DNA from: a bacterium
GTDB lineage: Bacteria; Bdellovibrionota; UBA2428
Direction of reading: 5' to 3'
Assembly (NCBI GenBank): GCA_009991595.1
Contig: JAACVK010000023.1
Coordinates: forward strand, 51,392-115,391
Length of the DNA: 64,000 bases
The notes below the pieces were generated by a model that was given only the letters and a program-made list of their open reading frames with translations, ran no database searches and was not told where the DNA came from. A program made the translations under genes and the position numbers. Shown in pieces: positions 52,251 through 61,518 of the stretch (within the stretch, counting starts at the first letter, position 1; every line of letters begins with the position of its first letter).

Positions 52251-53423
52251 TTAGTTCTGCTCAACAAATTCTCTAAAACGCCGAATGCCTTCTACAATTT
52301 GCTCAGGTGGCAAAGAGAAGGTGAAACGAACTTGATTCTCTACACCAAAAGAACTTGCAGGATTAAGCGCAACCTTTTTCTCTTCTAAAAGCGCGGCAAC
52401 AAACTCTTTATCTGTATTGAAGCCCTTTTTCTTCATAGCCTCCGAAACATCGACCATGACATAAAAGGCAGCTTGCGGCTCATGAGCTTTCACTCCAGAA
52501 ACTTTAGCCATCTCTCCCATAAACAGATCGCGCCTTTTTTTAAATGACTTTAAAATAGGCTCTAGATATTCGTCCGCTCTTTCAAGTGCGGCAACCCCCG
52601 CCTCCTGAACAAAACCAGGTAAACAAGTGAGCACCTGACTCTGCAAACCGCTCAAAGCTTTAATGTTCTCTGGATGAGAGGTAAAATATCCCAATCGCCA
52701 TCCGGTCATTGAAAAAGCTTTTGAAAAAGCGTTTAAACTAACAACCCACTCACTTTGCTCCCTGCTAACCATAGACAAAGCCGTGAAATGCTTTTTATCC
52801 GAGAAAACAAGCTTTTCGTAAAGCTCGTCATAAATGAGTAAAATTTTATTTTCGACACACCAATCAACAATCTCTTTCAACAATTTCTCAGAAATCATGT
52901 CTCCCGTTGGATTGTTAGGGCTGGCAAAAATCAAAGCCTTAGTTCGTCCGGTTTTCTTTGCCTTTAGCTCTTCGACAGTCGGGAAATAACCATTCTCCGC
53001 CTTCGTTTCAAAACGAATGGCTTGTGCACCTACGGCACGAACAATTCCAGGGTAAGAAACCCAATAAGGAGCAGGAATCAACACTTCATCATCTTGGGAA
53101 AGCGCCGCACTCAAGACAAGATGAATTCCTTGTTTGGCCCCAGCACAAACACCAATGCAAGTTTCATCAACCCAAGTTGCAGTGCTTCGTTTTTGAATGT
53201 CTTTCGCTAAAGCTTTGCGTAACTCGGGCAAACCTTGAGTGTTCACGTAACGAGTGTTTCCAGATTTCATAGAGGCATAAGCTTTTTCGATAACCCACTC
53301 AGGGGTATCGAAATCCGACTCACCGGCCGCAAATGATACTATATCCTCGCCCGCTGCCTTGAGGTCTTTTACCTTTTGAACGAGAGCAAGAGTTTGGCTT
53401 GGGGGAATCTTTTGAGGAATCAT
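52251..53423 (-). CDS. Aspartate/aromatic aminotransferase, class I (PLP)
   Basis: The 390-residue fold-type I aminotransferase. The PLP lysine is in SLNAFSKAFSMTGWRLGYF; ASPNNPTGDM is the conserved NPTG motif; YDELYEKLVF carries the cofactor Asp/Tyr; the substrate-carboxylate Arg is in NQVRFTFSLP. Subfamily I-gamma aspartate aminotransferases start like this (VSFAAGESDFDTPEWV). It makes aspartate from oxaloacetate and glutamate, most likely. It is the last gene of the operon with coaD and rsmD. Confidence 0.92.
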   Translation of the reverse strand: MIPQKIPPSQTLALVQKVKDLKAAGEDIVSFAAGESDFDTPEWVIEKAYASMKSGNTRYVNTQGLPELRKALAKDIQKRSTATWVDETCIGVCAGAKQGIHLVLSAALSQDDEVLIPAPYWVSYPGIVRAVGAQAIRFETKAENGYFPTVEELKAKKTGRTKALIFASPNNPTGDMISEKLLKEIVDWCVENKILLIYDELYEKLVFSDKKHFTALSMVSREQSEWVVSLNAFSKAFSMTGWRLGYFTSHPENIKALSGLQSQVLTCLPGFVQEAGVAALERADEYLEPILKSFKKRRDLFMGEMAKVSGVKAHEPQAAFYVMVDVSEAMKKKGFNTDKEFVAALLEEKKVALNPASSFGVENQVRFTFSLPPEQIVEGIRRFREFVEQN

Positions 53424-53426
53424 AAA

Positions 53427-53921
53427 TCATTTCTCCTTAAATTTTTTAATCAATTGATTTTCAATTTCTGGGGGGACAATACCACTGATGTTTCCACCAT
53501 GCTTGGCTATCTCTTTTACTAGGGAACTAGACACATAAAAATATCGCTCGTCTGTCATTATGTGCAGGGTTTCGACTTCAGGACAAAGATGTTTATTCAT
53601 GGCAGACATTTGTAATTCTTTTTCAAAATCACTCATAGCCCGTAGCCCTCGAACTAGAACCTTTGCCTCTTTTTCTTTACAGAAATTTACAGTCAAATCA
53701 GAGCTAGCCGAAACTTCAACATTACTGTTGGGCAATGCAGATGCTACGACCTGCTCTACCAAGGACACTCTTTCTTGGGCACTGAAAAGGCACGTTTTTT
53801 CAGAGTTTTCCGCAATCATAACGTAGACTTTCTCAAACAAGGGGCAAACCCGTTTAAGAATATCCAGATGGCCAGAGGTTAAGGGATCAAAGCTCCCTGC
53901 ATAAACGGCTGAGGTCTTCAT
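53427..53921 (-). CDS. coaD: Phosphopantetheine adenylyltransferase
   Basis: The fourth step of coenzyme A synthesis: 4'-phosphopantetheine plus ATP to dephospho-CoA. The 164-residue protein begins with AVYAGSFDPLTSGHLDIL, containing the TxGH motif (His18). LVRGLRAMSDFEKELQMSAMN and the ISS-like YFYVSSSLVKEIAKHGG are typical. It lies 3 bases before the aminotransferase start and 30 bases after rsmD, a common rsmD-coaD pairing. Confidence 0.97.
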   Translation of the reverse strand: MKTSAVYAGSFDPLTSGHLDILKRVCPLFEKVYVMIAENSEKTCLFSAQERVSLVEQVVASALPNSNVEVSASSDLTVNFCKEKEAKVLVRGLRAMSDFEKELQMSAMNKHLCPEVETLHIMTDERYFYVSSSLVKEIAKHGGNISGIVPPEIENQLIKKFKEK

Positions 53922-53951
53922 AGGGCGGCAAACTAGCAGCTTTTGAGGTCT

Positions 53952-54521
53952 CTATCTAGAAAACAAGCAAAGCTTTCCTTGTCCGTGTTTTCTTTCCTTT
54001 AAAAAGTTCCACCCGTCTAAAGTCGGAAGATCTTCATCAAAAGCCAACTCTAAAACCAAAACCGCATCTTCCGTAAAAATTTCAGGCACTTTGCCTATAA
54101 CGTCCATCGCTCGCTTGCTCAAACCCTTTTGATAGGGAGGATCACATAGAATTAAATCAAAGGGGTAAAAATCTTTCATCTTTGCAAGTTTTTCTCCCCA
54201 TTCTTTAATTCTATTGCTGGCAATGACGCTTGCTTCCTGAGGAGAAAGAGCTAAGCGCTCAAAATTCTGTCGAAGACAGAGCAGTGCTTCCGGAGCCGCT
54301 TCCACAAAAACACAACTGTGGGCCCCTTGTGAGAGCGCCTCAATCCCCAAAGCTCCAGTGCCAGCAAACAAATCCAACACCCTTTCAGGCACAAAGCCCA
54401 TTCCATTTAGAAGCATATTGAAAAGGGCCTCTCTACGCGCAGCACTAGTAGGCCGAGTCCCCTTTCCTTCTGGGGCCTTGAGAGTTTGCCCCTTAAAGCG
54501 CCCTCCAGAAATTCTAATCAC
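53952..54521 (-). CDS. rsmD: 16S rRNA (guanine-966-N2)-methyltransferase
   Basis: The 189-residue SAM-dependent enzyme. Start MIRISGGRFKGQTLKAPEG is the family hallmark, followed by TRPTSAARREALFNML, the SAM loop VLDLFAGTGALGIEALSQG and the catalytic DPPYQKG. It methylates G966 in 16S rRNA in assembled 30S subunits. It overlaps the upstream binding-protein gene by 8 bases. Confidence 0.97.
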   Translation of the reverse strand: MIRISGGRFKGQTLKAPEGKGTRPTSAARREALFNMLLNGMGFVPERVLDLFAGTGALGIEALSQGAHSCVFVEAAPEALLCLRQNFERLALSPQEASVIASNRIKEWGEKLAKMKDFYPFDLILCDPPYQKGLSKRAMDVIGKVPEIFTEDAVLVLELAFDEDLPTLDGWNFLKERKHGQGKLCLFSR

Positions 54522-55701
54522 GAATAGCCTTTACTGTGGCCCGAACCGCTTGAGTCTCCATAATAACAACTGGGCGTTGTCTGCGTCTTAACGGGTCCAT
54601 ATCAAGAGGCGCCAATAAGGCAGGAAAAGCCTTTAAGGTTTCAATGCTTTCTTTAAGAGCTATCGCGGCTCCTTTTAGTTTGGAATGATTATCTCCCTCA
54701 ATCAAAACATTAAACAAATCAAAACCAGCGGCCGCATAAACGCCTGGTAGAGACTTATGAGCCTCTGTGAATACTTTAACAAAATCTTGATTCCCCACAA
54801 CCGCGACTCCGTGATGATAGGGCAAAGGAAAATAATGCCCGACAATAGCTTTGCCATTCTCGACAAATAGTTTTTTATCTTCCCATTGATCTGACCCCAA
54901 AAACACCCACCGTTGTCCAACATCATAGGCAAATTTTGTCAGCTTTGACACATCAGCGGCCGCCCCCGGAACAAACACCGTATTCACTTTATGAGTGACA
55001 AAGTTCTGCACAACTGGGCTAAAATCTGCAAGGCCTGTTACAAACTGCTGCTCAAGCAACACCTTAGCTCCTAATTTAGTGGCGGCTTCTTTAAAATACT
55101 TAGCCTGCATAATGCTCTGTTGAGAACTTTGATCCACCAACAATCCAAAACTAGGCCGCTTTAACTGTGTCACCGCATAGTGAACAAGCGAATCAATCAT
55201 TCTCTTTTGAGAGGCCGACACCACAAAAACATATTCTCCCAAATTTTGCTGAGATAGATCGACTAAACTAGGAGACAGCATCGGAGTTCTAAACTCTTCA
55301 GCTATGGCCGCAGCCGCTAAAAGGTTCGCTTCTTGAATGGGCCCCAAAATCACAGAAACTCGATCCTTTAAAATGAGCTCCTTTGTCAGTTGAGCACTCA
55401 AGAGGGGGTCACTTTGATTGTCCTTCACCTTAAGAATAACCTTAGGCCCAACCTTGTTCTTTAACTCGGCGAGCGCGTGCTCCACTCCACGATAGAAATC
55501 CTTACCGCTAGCCTCTAAACTTCCACTTAAAGGTAATACCAAGCCGACTTTAAGAGTTGTTTTGGAAGCCAAAGCCCCTGAAGCGGGCTTATCCTTGGTT
55601 TTTTTGTCGATCTTGTTTTCACCCAGCGCACCAAAACTCGTAAAAAAAACCAAAATCAGGGCAAATGCACTCAAGTGAAGCTTAGGTTTCAAGATTTCCA
55701 T
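54514..55701 (-). CDS. Periplasmic binding protein-like (Peripla_BP_6 / LpoA type)
   Basis: The 395-residue protein has a signal peptide MEILKPKLHLSAFALILVFFTSFGALG and type 1 periplasmic-binding fold: VGLVLPLSGSLEASGKDFYRGVEHAL, VILGPIQEANLLAAAAIAEEF, TPMLSPS and DVGQRWVFLGSDQWED. Such proteins bind amino acids for ABC uptake or, as in LpoA/YraM, activate penicillin-binding proteins. No permease or ATPase gene is nearby, which favours a non-uptake role. It overlaps rsmD by 8 bases. Confidence 0.8.
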   Translation of the reverse strand: MEILKPKLHLSAFALILVFFTSFGALGENKIDKKTKDKPASGALASKTTLKVGLVLPLSGSLEASGKDFYRGVEHALAELKNKVGPKVILKVKDNQSDPLLSAQLTKELILKDRVSVILGPIQEANLLAAAAIAEEFRTPMLSPSLVDLSQQNLGEYVFVVSASQKRMIDSLVHYAVTQLKRPSFGLLVDQSSQQSIMQAKYFKEAATKLGAKVLLEQQFVTGLADFSPVVQNFVTHKVNTVFVPGAAADVSKLTKFAYDVGQRWVFLGSDQWEDKKLFVENGKAIVGHYFPLPYHHGVAVVGNQDFVKVFTEAHKSLPGVYAAAGFDLFNVLIEGDNHSKLKGAAIALKESIETLKAFPALLAPLDMDPLRRRQRPVVIMETQAVRATVKAIRD

Positions 55702-55733
55702 ACCGATAAAAATACCACAAGCCTGGGAGGAAT

Positions 55734-55973
55734 GTGAAAGTGTCTCAACAAGATGATGTAAATGGAAAAAATTCCGTCGTTGGCGAATTTATGCTTTCTT
55801 TTGCCAGAGCTCCCGAAGCTCTCCAAGAAGCCATTCTCGTCGATGCCGTTAAAAAAATGCTTCCTTATTATAATGGCCAAATAGCTCCTTACCCAATGCT
55901 TTCGCATTTGGTAGAGATTTTGCGCCAACAAGGAATCATAGTGGACAACTCAAGCGAAAAAGAAAGCGCCTAA
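55734..55973 (+). CDS. Small hypothetical protein
   Basis: This is a 79-residue soluble protein with GGGAGG just upstream of two in-frame GTG codons (55734 and 55740); the second is better spaced. It is helical (VVGEFMLSFARAPEALQEAILVDAVKKML) with a polar tail. No family recognised. It is divergent from the binding-protein gene and 48 bases before the hydrolase gene. Confidence 0.6.
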   Translation: MKVSQQDDVNGKNSVVGEFMLSFARAPEALQEAILVDAVKKMLPYYNGQIAPYPMLSHLVEILRQQGIIVDNSSEKESA

Positions 55974-56021
55974 ATGCTTTGAAACATTGCTGTGTTGTGC
56001 CGACCGGAGTAGATTTAAGGA

Positions 56022-56990
56022 ATGCTTTTTCCAAAATCGTGGCAGGATCTCTTTAAAAAAGAGTCCAACGACGTCCCTCGTCTGATTCCACAAGCCAGAG
56101 AGTCTGGCTTTATAGAGGGCTTTGATGGTTGCCGAATTTATTGGGAACTCCACGGTCCAACCCCCTCCGAAACTAAAAACTCTCCCCAGCTCTTTTGCTA
56201 TGGCCTCGCCTGTAGCATGAATCAATGGCGAGCCCAGTTAAATCACTTCAAGAATACCCATCCTTGTATTCTCTTCGACTATCGAGGACACCATAAAAGC
56301 GACTTCCCTAGCGATCCCCGAGGCATGAACCTCTCGGCACTTGCAAAAGATGCTGCCAGAGTTTTAAAGCATTTGGTTCCCGACCAACGCCGGGCTCACA
56401 TTTGGGGTCATAGTATGGGAGCAAACGTAGCCATAGAGCTAGCCTTTGCAGACCCTGGTCTTTGCCGCTCACTAGTGCTTTGTTGCGGAAGTGCAGACAA
56501 CCCTTTCAAACGAATGTTTCACAGCAACGCGTTTGAAAAATACGTTCAACCTATTTTTAATTTTTTTCCGAATAATAAGGAATACTTCTACGCAGCATGG
56601 AAAGCTCTCCTCTCCAGACCTGAGATTGGTCGTCATATTGTAATGTTTGCAGGCTTTAATCGAGCCGCCATTAAAAGTGAAGATGTAGACACTTATGTTC
56701 GAGCTGTTGCGGCCGTCCATCCCAAAACATTCTTCCCTTTAATCATAGAAATGACCAAGGGAAACACACAGAATATCTTGAGTCGCATTTTAACCCCTAC
56801 CTTGGTCGTCGCAGGAGGAGCCGATCTTGTCACTCCTCCCGATAATCAACGCAATCTTGCGCGAGATCTTCCCAACGCAGAATATTTTGAAATTCCCACC
56901 GGCTCTCACAATGTGCAATTAGATTTCGGCGACTACGTCTGCCTAAAGGCTGAAGAATTCTGGATCAAACAAGAGCTTGATAATGCCTAA
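56022..56990 (+). CDS. Alpha/beta hydrolase
   Basis: The 322-residue protein has an alpha/beta-hydrolase fold. The nucleophile Ser131 is in IWGHSMGANVAIEL, the oxyanion region in YGLACSMNQWRAQL, DYRGHHKSDFP is the conserved loop. The acid is likely the Asp in VVAGGADLVTPPD, and the base His is in PTGSHNVQLDFG. No signal peptide, so probably cytosolic. The substrate is unknown. The gene is followed by trpS after 24 bases. Confidence 0.87.
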   Translation: MLFPKSWQDLFKKESNDVPRLIPQARESGFIEGFDGCRIYWELHGPTPSETKNSPQLFCYGLACSMNQWRAQLNHFKNTHPCILFDYRGHHKSDFPSDPRGMNLSALAKDAARVLKHLVPDQRRAHIWGHSMGANVAIELAFADPGLCRSLVLCCGSADNPFKRMFHSNAFEKYVQPIFNFFPNNKEYFYAAWKALLSRPEIGRHIVMFAGFNRAAIKSEDVDTYVRAVAAVHPKTFFPLIIEMTKGNTQNILSRILTPTLVVAGGADLVTPPDNQRNLARDLPNAEYFEIPTGSHNVQLDFGDYVCLKAEEFWIKQELDNA

Positions 56991-57014
56991 GACTCTCCGC
57001 TAGGGTGATCTGTA

Positions 57015-57986
57015 ATGAAACGTAGTCTTTCAGGAATTAAACCAACTGGGCGCCCACACTTAGGAAACTATTTAGGCATGATTAAGCCTGCCATCGAGCT
57101 TCAAGATCAGTATGAAGGCTTTTATTTCGTGGCCAACTACCATGCTCTCAACGGCAATCCAAAAGCCGATCAACTTCGCGAAGAGACCTACGATGTCACA
57201 GCAAGCTTTCTTGCCTTTGGCTTAGACCCCAAGAAAAGCACCTTCTTTAGACAAAGCGATGTCTCTGAAGTGACAGAGTTATGTTGGATACTTTCAAACG
57301 TAGTTTCATTGGGCGATTTAAGCCGTGCCCACGCCTACAAAGCAGCAAAAGACAAAGGCGTTGAGGGCCGCCTTAACTTAGGCATTTTTTCTTACCCAGT
57401 TTTGATGGCTGCCGACATCCTTCTATATGACTCCGACATTGTCCCTGTTGGAAAAGATCAAATTCAACACCTGGAAATGGCTCGCGCCATCGCTAAACGC
57501 TTCAACCATATTTATGGAGACACCCTCAAAGAACCAACCGAGTTAATTAAAGAAGATGTTGCCGTTGTTCCAGGGACCGATGGACAGAAGATGAGCAAAT
57601 CTTACGGAAATGGAATCGACCCGCTTCTTCCCTCAAAGCAACTCAAGAAGCAAGTCATGTCTATTGTTAGCGATAGCAAAGAGTTAGAAGACATCAAAGA
57701 CCCCGACACCTGTCACATAGTGGCCCTTTATAAGTTTTTTGCTTCTGCTGAAGAACTAGCCACAATAAAAGAGAACTACAGAAAAGGTGGTTATGGCTAC
57801 GGACATGCAAAACTAGCCCTACTTGAAAGATTAGAGAGTTATTTTTCAGACGCTCGTAACGAATACAACCGTATTCGTCCCGATCTTGGCTATTTGGAAC
57901 AAACTCTAAATGAGGGGGCGGCGAAGGCCAAAGAAAGTGCTAGAGTCGTTTTAGAACGAACCAGAAAGGCCTGTGGAATTCAGTGA
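57015..57986 (+). CDS. trpS: Tryptophanyl-tRNA synthetase
   Basis: The class I aminoacyl-tRNA synthetase, 323 residues. The HIGH-type motif is PHLGN (residues 14-18, in GIKPTGRPHLGNYLG) and KMSKS is at 192-196. YPVLMAADILLYDSDIVPVGKDQIQHLEMAR is the typical mid-region. It charges tRNA-Trp. It overlaps pgpA by 4 bases (GTGA). Confidence 0.97.
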   Translation: MKRSLSGIKPTGRPHLGNYLGMIKPAIELQDQYEGFYFVANYHALNGNPKADQLREETYDVTASFLAFGLDPKKSTFFRQSDVSEVTELCWILSNVVSLGDLSRAHAYKAAKDKGVEGRLNLGIFSYPVLMAADILLYDSDIVPVGKDQIQHLEMARAIAKRFNHIYGDTLKEPTELIKEDVAVVPGTDGQKMSKSYGNGIDPLLPSKQLKKQVMSIVSDSKELEDIKDPDTCHIVALYKFFASAEELATIKENYRKGGYGYGHAKLALLERLESYFSDARNEYNRIRPDLGYLEQTLNEGAAKAKESARVVLERTRKACGIQ

Positions 57987-58504
57987 AGATCGATTTTAAA
58001 GCAACCCCCATAACAAACCCCATGCAAAAGTTTTTCACACTAGGCATCTCAACGGGCTTTGGCTTGGGCTACGTTCCCGTGGCTCCTGGCACGGCCGGGT
58101 CTTTGCTCGGCATCCCCCTTGGTCTAGCTTTACTTTACGTTCCCGGCTGGCAGGCATTGCTTATTTGCGCAGCCATTTTTGCCATCGTTCAACCTTTTGT
58201 TAAACGAAGTTGTGAACACTGGGGGGAAATGGATGCCTCTAAAGTCGTTATCGACGAAGTTCTTGGACAAGCCATCGGTATGCTCACTCTAAGACATTTT
58301 GTTCGCATGGGAGAATTCCCACCCGCTGGCCTTATCATCATGTCTTTTATATTTTTTCGAATCTTAGACATCGTAAAGCCTTTCCCTGCAAAAACATTTG
58401 ATAGGCAGCCTACAGCCTTTGGAGTCTTAGCCGACGATGTGGTTTCTGGCTTATACACGGCTCTTGTTACCTACGGTCTCATCAAACTTTGGCCCAACCT
58501 TTAA
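57983..58504 (+). CDS. pgpA: Phosphatidylglycerophosphatase A
   Basis: The 173-residue membrane enzyme removes phosphate from phosphatidylglycerophosphate. Family motifs are GLGYVPVAPGTAGSLLGIPLG, VIDEVLGQAIGM, FFRILDIVKPFPAKTFD and FGVLADDVVSGLYT; four hydrophobic segments. GTG start overlapping the trpS stop. Confidence 0.95.
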   Translation: MKIDFKATPITNPMQKFFTLGISTGFGLGYVPVAPGTAGSLLGIPLGLALLYVPGWQALLICAAIFAIVQPFVKRSCEHWGEMDASKVVIDEVLGQAIGMLTLRHFVRMGEFPPAGLIIMSFIFFRILDIVKPFPAKTFDRQPTAFGVLADDVVSGLYTALVTYGLIKLWPNL

Positions 58505-58635
58505 AGCTGCCACCAACTTTTTCGCAACCCAGTGAGTTAATTTAACGCAACTGGTCTCCATACTCGTTTTTGAAAGTTATTTGTAAGTCCTTAATGCCAA
58601 AAGAGTTTTAGATTTCGCGAGTATTTATGCATTTC

Positions 58636-58651
58636 AGGCACGGAAAATGCT
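58636..58651 (+). promoter_or_regulatory. Sigma-54-like motif upstream of recA (uncertain)
   Basis: AGGCACGGAAAATGCT has GG (58637-58638) and GC (58649-58650) 10 nt apart. It matches the -24 element well but the -12 element poorly. recA is not a usual sigma-54 gene, so this may be chance. Confidence 0.3.
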
Positions 58652-58749
58652 CCGGCTTATTTATTAGAAAGCTCTTGTCAGCCTCAGTAAAAGCCTTTTT
58701 ATTGAATCTAGACACAAGCTTAGAGACACATTTTTAAGGAGATTAATTC

Positions 58750-59907
58750 ATGAGCCAAAACACAGAAAAACAAAAAGCACTCGACCTAGCTTTATCAACG
58801 ATTCAAAAGCAATTCGGTAAAGGTGCTGTAATGAAATTAGGTGCCGATGATGGCATCAAGCAGATTCCCTCCATCTCAACAGGTTCGCTTGGTCTAGATG
58901 TAGCACTAGGAATTGGCGGCCTTCCTAAAGGTCGTATTGTTGAAATCTTTGGACCAGAAGCTTCTGGCAAAACAACCATCTCTCTTCAGACTGTAGCTGA
59001 GTGTCAAAAAGCTGGCGGCACCGTGGCCTTTATTGATGCCGAGCACGCTCTTGATATTGGCTACGCTCGAAAGCTTGGTGTTGATATAGAGAACGTCATC
59101 GTGGCTCAACCAGACACAGGAGAACAAGCTCTTGAGATTACAGATATGCTGGTTCGCTCAGGAAGTGTTGATCTAATTGTGATCGATTCCGTGGCTGCAC
59201 TTGTTCCAAGAGCTGAAATTGAAGGTGACATGGGTGATTCGCACATGGGCCTTCAAGCGCGTTTAATGAGCCAAGCGCTTAGAAAACTTACAGCTTCTAT
59301 CAACCGCAGCAATACGCTTGTTGTCTTCATCAACCAACTTCGCATGAAAATTGGAGTGATGTTTGGAAACCCCGAAACCACTACCGGCGGAAATGCTCTT
59401 AAGTTCTATGCCAGTGTTCGCTTAGACATCCGAAGAATTGCCGCCATCAAAAATGGTGACCAAGTTGTAGGTTCGCGCGTGCGAGTGAAGGTCGTCAAAA
59501 ACAAAATTGCCGCCCCCTTCAAACAAGTTGAATTCGACATGATGCACGGAGAAGGCACCAACCGCCTCGGCGAGGTCATCGACATGGCTGTTGCCAACAA
59601 CATTGTTGAGAAAAGCGGCGCTTGGTATAGCTTTAACGGAGAAAGAATTGGTCAAGGACGAGACAACTCCATTCAATTTCTAAAAGAAAATCCCGACCTT
59701 CAAGTAACCGTCCACCAAAAGGTTCTTGATGTTCTAGGAATTCAAAGAAAAGTAATTGCAGAAACTATCCCTACAGAAGCAGTAAAAGCAGAAGGGAAAG
59801 AAGAGCTTTTAGCTGAAAGCCCTTTAGCAGAAACAGTGGAAAAGAAGAAAAAGAGCAACGGAAAGGCTAAAGCTCCTGCACCCAACGCCCCCGCTGCTAA
59901 CGCCTAA
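58750..59907 (+). CDS. recA: Recombinase RecA
   Basis: The 385-residue DNA-dependent ATPase drives strand exchange and LexA self-cleavage. Walker A GPEASGKT is at residues 68-75 ([12 protein letters not shown]), Walker B in [12 protein letters not shown], loop L1 in [16 protein letters not shown] and L2 in [25 protein letters not shown] as landmarks. The C-terminal tail after about residue 340 is extended: acidic, then Lys-rich ([10 protein letters not shown]), then Ala/Pro-rich. Strong AAGGAG ribosome site. It has its own terminator. Confidence 0.98.
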   Translation: MSQNTEKQKALDLALSTIQKQFGKGAVMKLGADDGIKQIPSISTGSLGLDVALGIGGLPKGRIVEIFGPEASGKTTISLQTVAECQKAGGTVAFIDAEHALDIGYARKLGVDIENVIVAQPDTGEQALEITDMLVRSGSVDLIVIDSVAALVPRAEIEGDMGDSHMGLQARLMSQALRKLTASINRSNTLVVFINQLRMKIGVMFGNPETTTGGNALKFYASVRLDIRRIAAIKNGDQVVGSRVRVKVVKNKIAAPFKQVEFDMMHGEGTNRLGEVIDMAVANNIVEKSGAWYSFNGERIGQGRDNSIQFLKENPDLQVTVHQKVLDVLGIQRKVIAETIPTEAVKAEGKEELLAESPLAETVEKKKKSNGKAKAPAPNAPAANA

Positions 59908-59954
59908 AATCGAAAACAAGTTGCCTTTCTCCCCAACCTGAAAGGCCCTCCAAC

Positions 59955-59987
59955 AGCCCGCTTCTCCCCAAGAAGCGGGCTTTTTTT
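59955..59987 (+). terminator. Rho-independent terminator of recA
   Basis: A perfect 11-bp stem (59955-59965 and 59971-59981, AGCCCGCTTCT/AGAAGCGGGCT) with a 5-nt loop is followed by seven or more T. Confidence 0.96.
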
Positions 59988-60109
59988 ATCTTAAGTGTCT
60001 GTTTTTATGTTGCAAGCGCCGCATTTTGTCCTTGGCTTTAACGCGTCGAGTCGCGTATCTTACAGCGTCCTCAATCAAAACGAAACCAAGCGGAGACGGA
60101 AAAAAGAAG

Positions 60110-61465
60110 ATGATCAAGCAAAGCCCTTTAAGCGCCCTACTCGTGACAACAAGCTTACTCCTCCTTTCAAACTGTGGAGGAAGCAACAATGGCCTCACAA
60201 TGTTTGAAAGCGGCGACCCTCTTACCATTTCCGAACTCATGAGCAAAGCAAAGCTTGATTGTAGTTCGTGGGACTCAGATGAGTGCCCAGACAACGTCGC
60301 TCAAATGCTAAGAGTGGCGACCTCCGAAGAAAAATTAGGGCTATTCACCAAAATGCGCGAATGGGGTTTCGCACAGTGCACGGCCTTTGTCATAGACTCT
60401 CAACACGTCATGACGAATGCCCACTGTGTTCACAACAAAAGCCCAGGCTCTTACACAGATCAAGAATGCAAAGACAACATCGGATTTATTTGGGCCGACG
60501 GTTCAAGCCGTGCTTGTTCTGAGATCAAATACGTAGCCGCCTCTTTTCACAAAGGCGACATTATTAGCTCAGAAGACATCGCCATCATAAAGCTAGACAG
60601 ACCCGTAACTATGGACCCGGTTAAGTTAAATATGGAGGGGCTCCCAGACAAATCCAGCGTTCACACCTGGTCAGTGAACCCCAGCAGTTATTTAAGCCAC
60701 CCTTCTCGCTTAACAAAGAAGACTTGTGAGGTGATGCAAAACCCTTCTATCAACGCAAGCTTTAACAACGATAAAGCCCCCTTCTTCTTTTTAAGTGACT
60801 GCGACGTAATTCCTGGAAACTCGGGCTCCCCCTTGTTTAACAAAGACTCTGAAGTTGTTGGCATTGTAAACTCTTTAATCAAAGACAAACAATATAAGAG
60901 TTATGCCGGTGGAATGAACATGGCCTGCATAAACCCGTTAAACCATAGCAATCCATGGAGAAGCGATTTGAAAGAGTGTGTGCCTTCTTTCGATGCAAAT
61001 GCACTTAGCCAAGAACAAGCAAAGCTACCTGAGACCATGATTAGAAACTCAAGTGAGTTGAGTAGCAAAGTGCTCGAACTACTCCAAAACGTTAGCACTC
61101 AAGAAACGCAGTTAAAGCTTTCCTTTTCCATTGCCCTTCAAGGGCGTGGAACCGGCGCTCGCCAAATTAAAGCTTTTCCTAGTTGCTACCAAGCCGAAGC
61201 CACGGTTGAAGAAATATTTTTCGCGCCTCAAACAATTAACTTACATAGTCTAAGCATCCAGGTAAGCGAAGGAAGCAACTATCAAATGGACTTGAACATT
61301 TCCGAGAAGAAAAGTCAGTGCCAAGTTGCCTATGACGCCGACAGCAACGCTCTTTTTGCCATCGACTGCTTTCCCAGCAAAGCAAAGTTCGAGCTCAAAG
61401 CTTGTAGTGAACAAGACCTAGAACAACGCCTTAAAACCGAAGAGACTCTTAGAAAAAGTAACTAA
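60110..61465 (+). CDS. Trypsin-like serine protease lipoprotein
   Basis: The frame opens earlier, but ATG 60110 gives a clean lipoprotein signal (MIKQSPLSALLVTTSLLLLSN, lipid Cys22 followed by GG); 451 residues. The catalytic triad is visible: His105 in MTNAHCVHN, Asp156 in SSEDIAIIKLD and Ser238 in VIPGNSGSPLFN. This is the chymotrypsin fold of periplasmic or surface proteases. The C-terminal 150 residues form an extra domain with Cys residues of unknown role. It is probably anchored in the outer membrane. Confidence 0.9.
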   Translation: MIKQSPLSALLVTTSLLLLSNCGGSNNGLTMFESGDPLTISELMSKAKLDCSSWDSDECPDNVAQMLRVATSEEKLGLFTKMREWGFAQCTAFVIDSQHVMTNAHCVHNKSPGSYTDQECKDNIGFIWADGSSRACSEIKYVAASFHKGDIISSEDIAIIKLDRPVTMDPVKLNMEGLPDKSSVHTWSVNPSSYLSHPSRLTKKTCEVMQNPSINASFNNDKAPFFFLSDCDVIPGNSGSPLFNKDSEVVGIVNSLIKDKQYKSYAGGMNMACINPLNHSNPWRSDLKECVPSFDANALSQEQAKLPETMIRNSSELSSKVLELLQNVSTQETQLKLSFSIALQGRGTGARQIKAFPSCYQAEATVEEIFFAPQTINLHSLSIQVSEGSNYQMDLNISEKKSQCQVAYDADSNALFAIDCFPSKAKFELKACSEQDLEQRLKTEETLRKSN

Positions 61466-61478
61466 AGCATAAATTTAT

Positions 61479-61515
61479 CTGCTATAAATTCTCTGGAATG
61501 GGGAATTTATAGCAG
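61479..61515 (+). promoter_or_regulatory. 12-bp inverted repeat just upstream of the ArsP-like gene
   Basis: CTGCTATAAATT (61479-61490) and AATTTATAGCAG (61504-61515) are perfectly complementary across 13 bases, and the repeat ends 3 bases before the ATG. It has no T-tract, so it is not a terminator. It could be an operator or an RNA hairpin that covers the ribosome site. Confidence 0.55.
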
Positions 61516-61518
61516 CCT

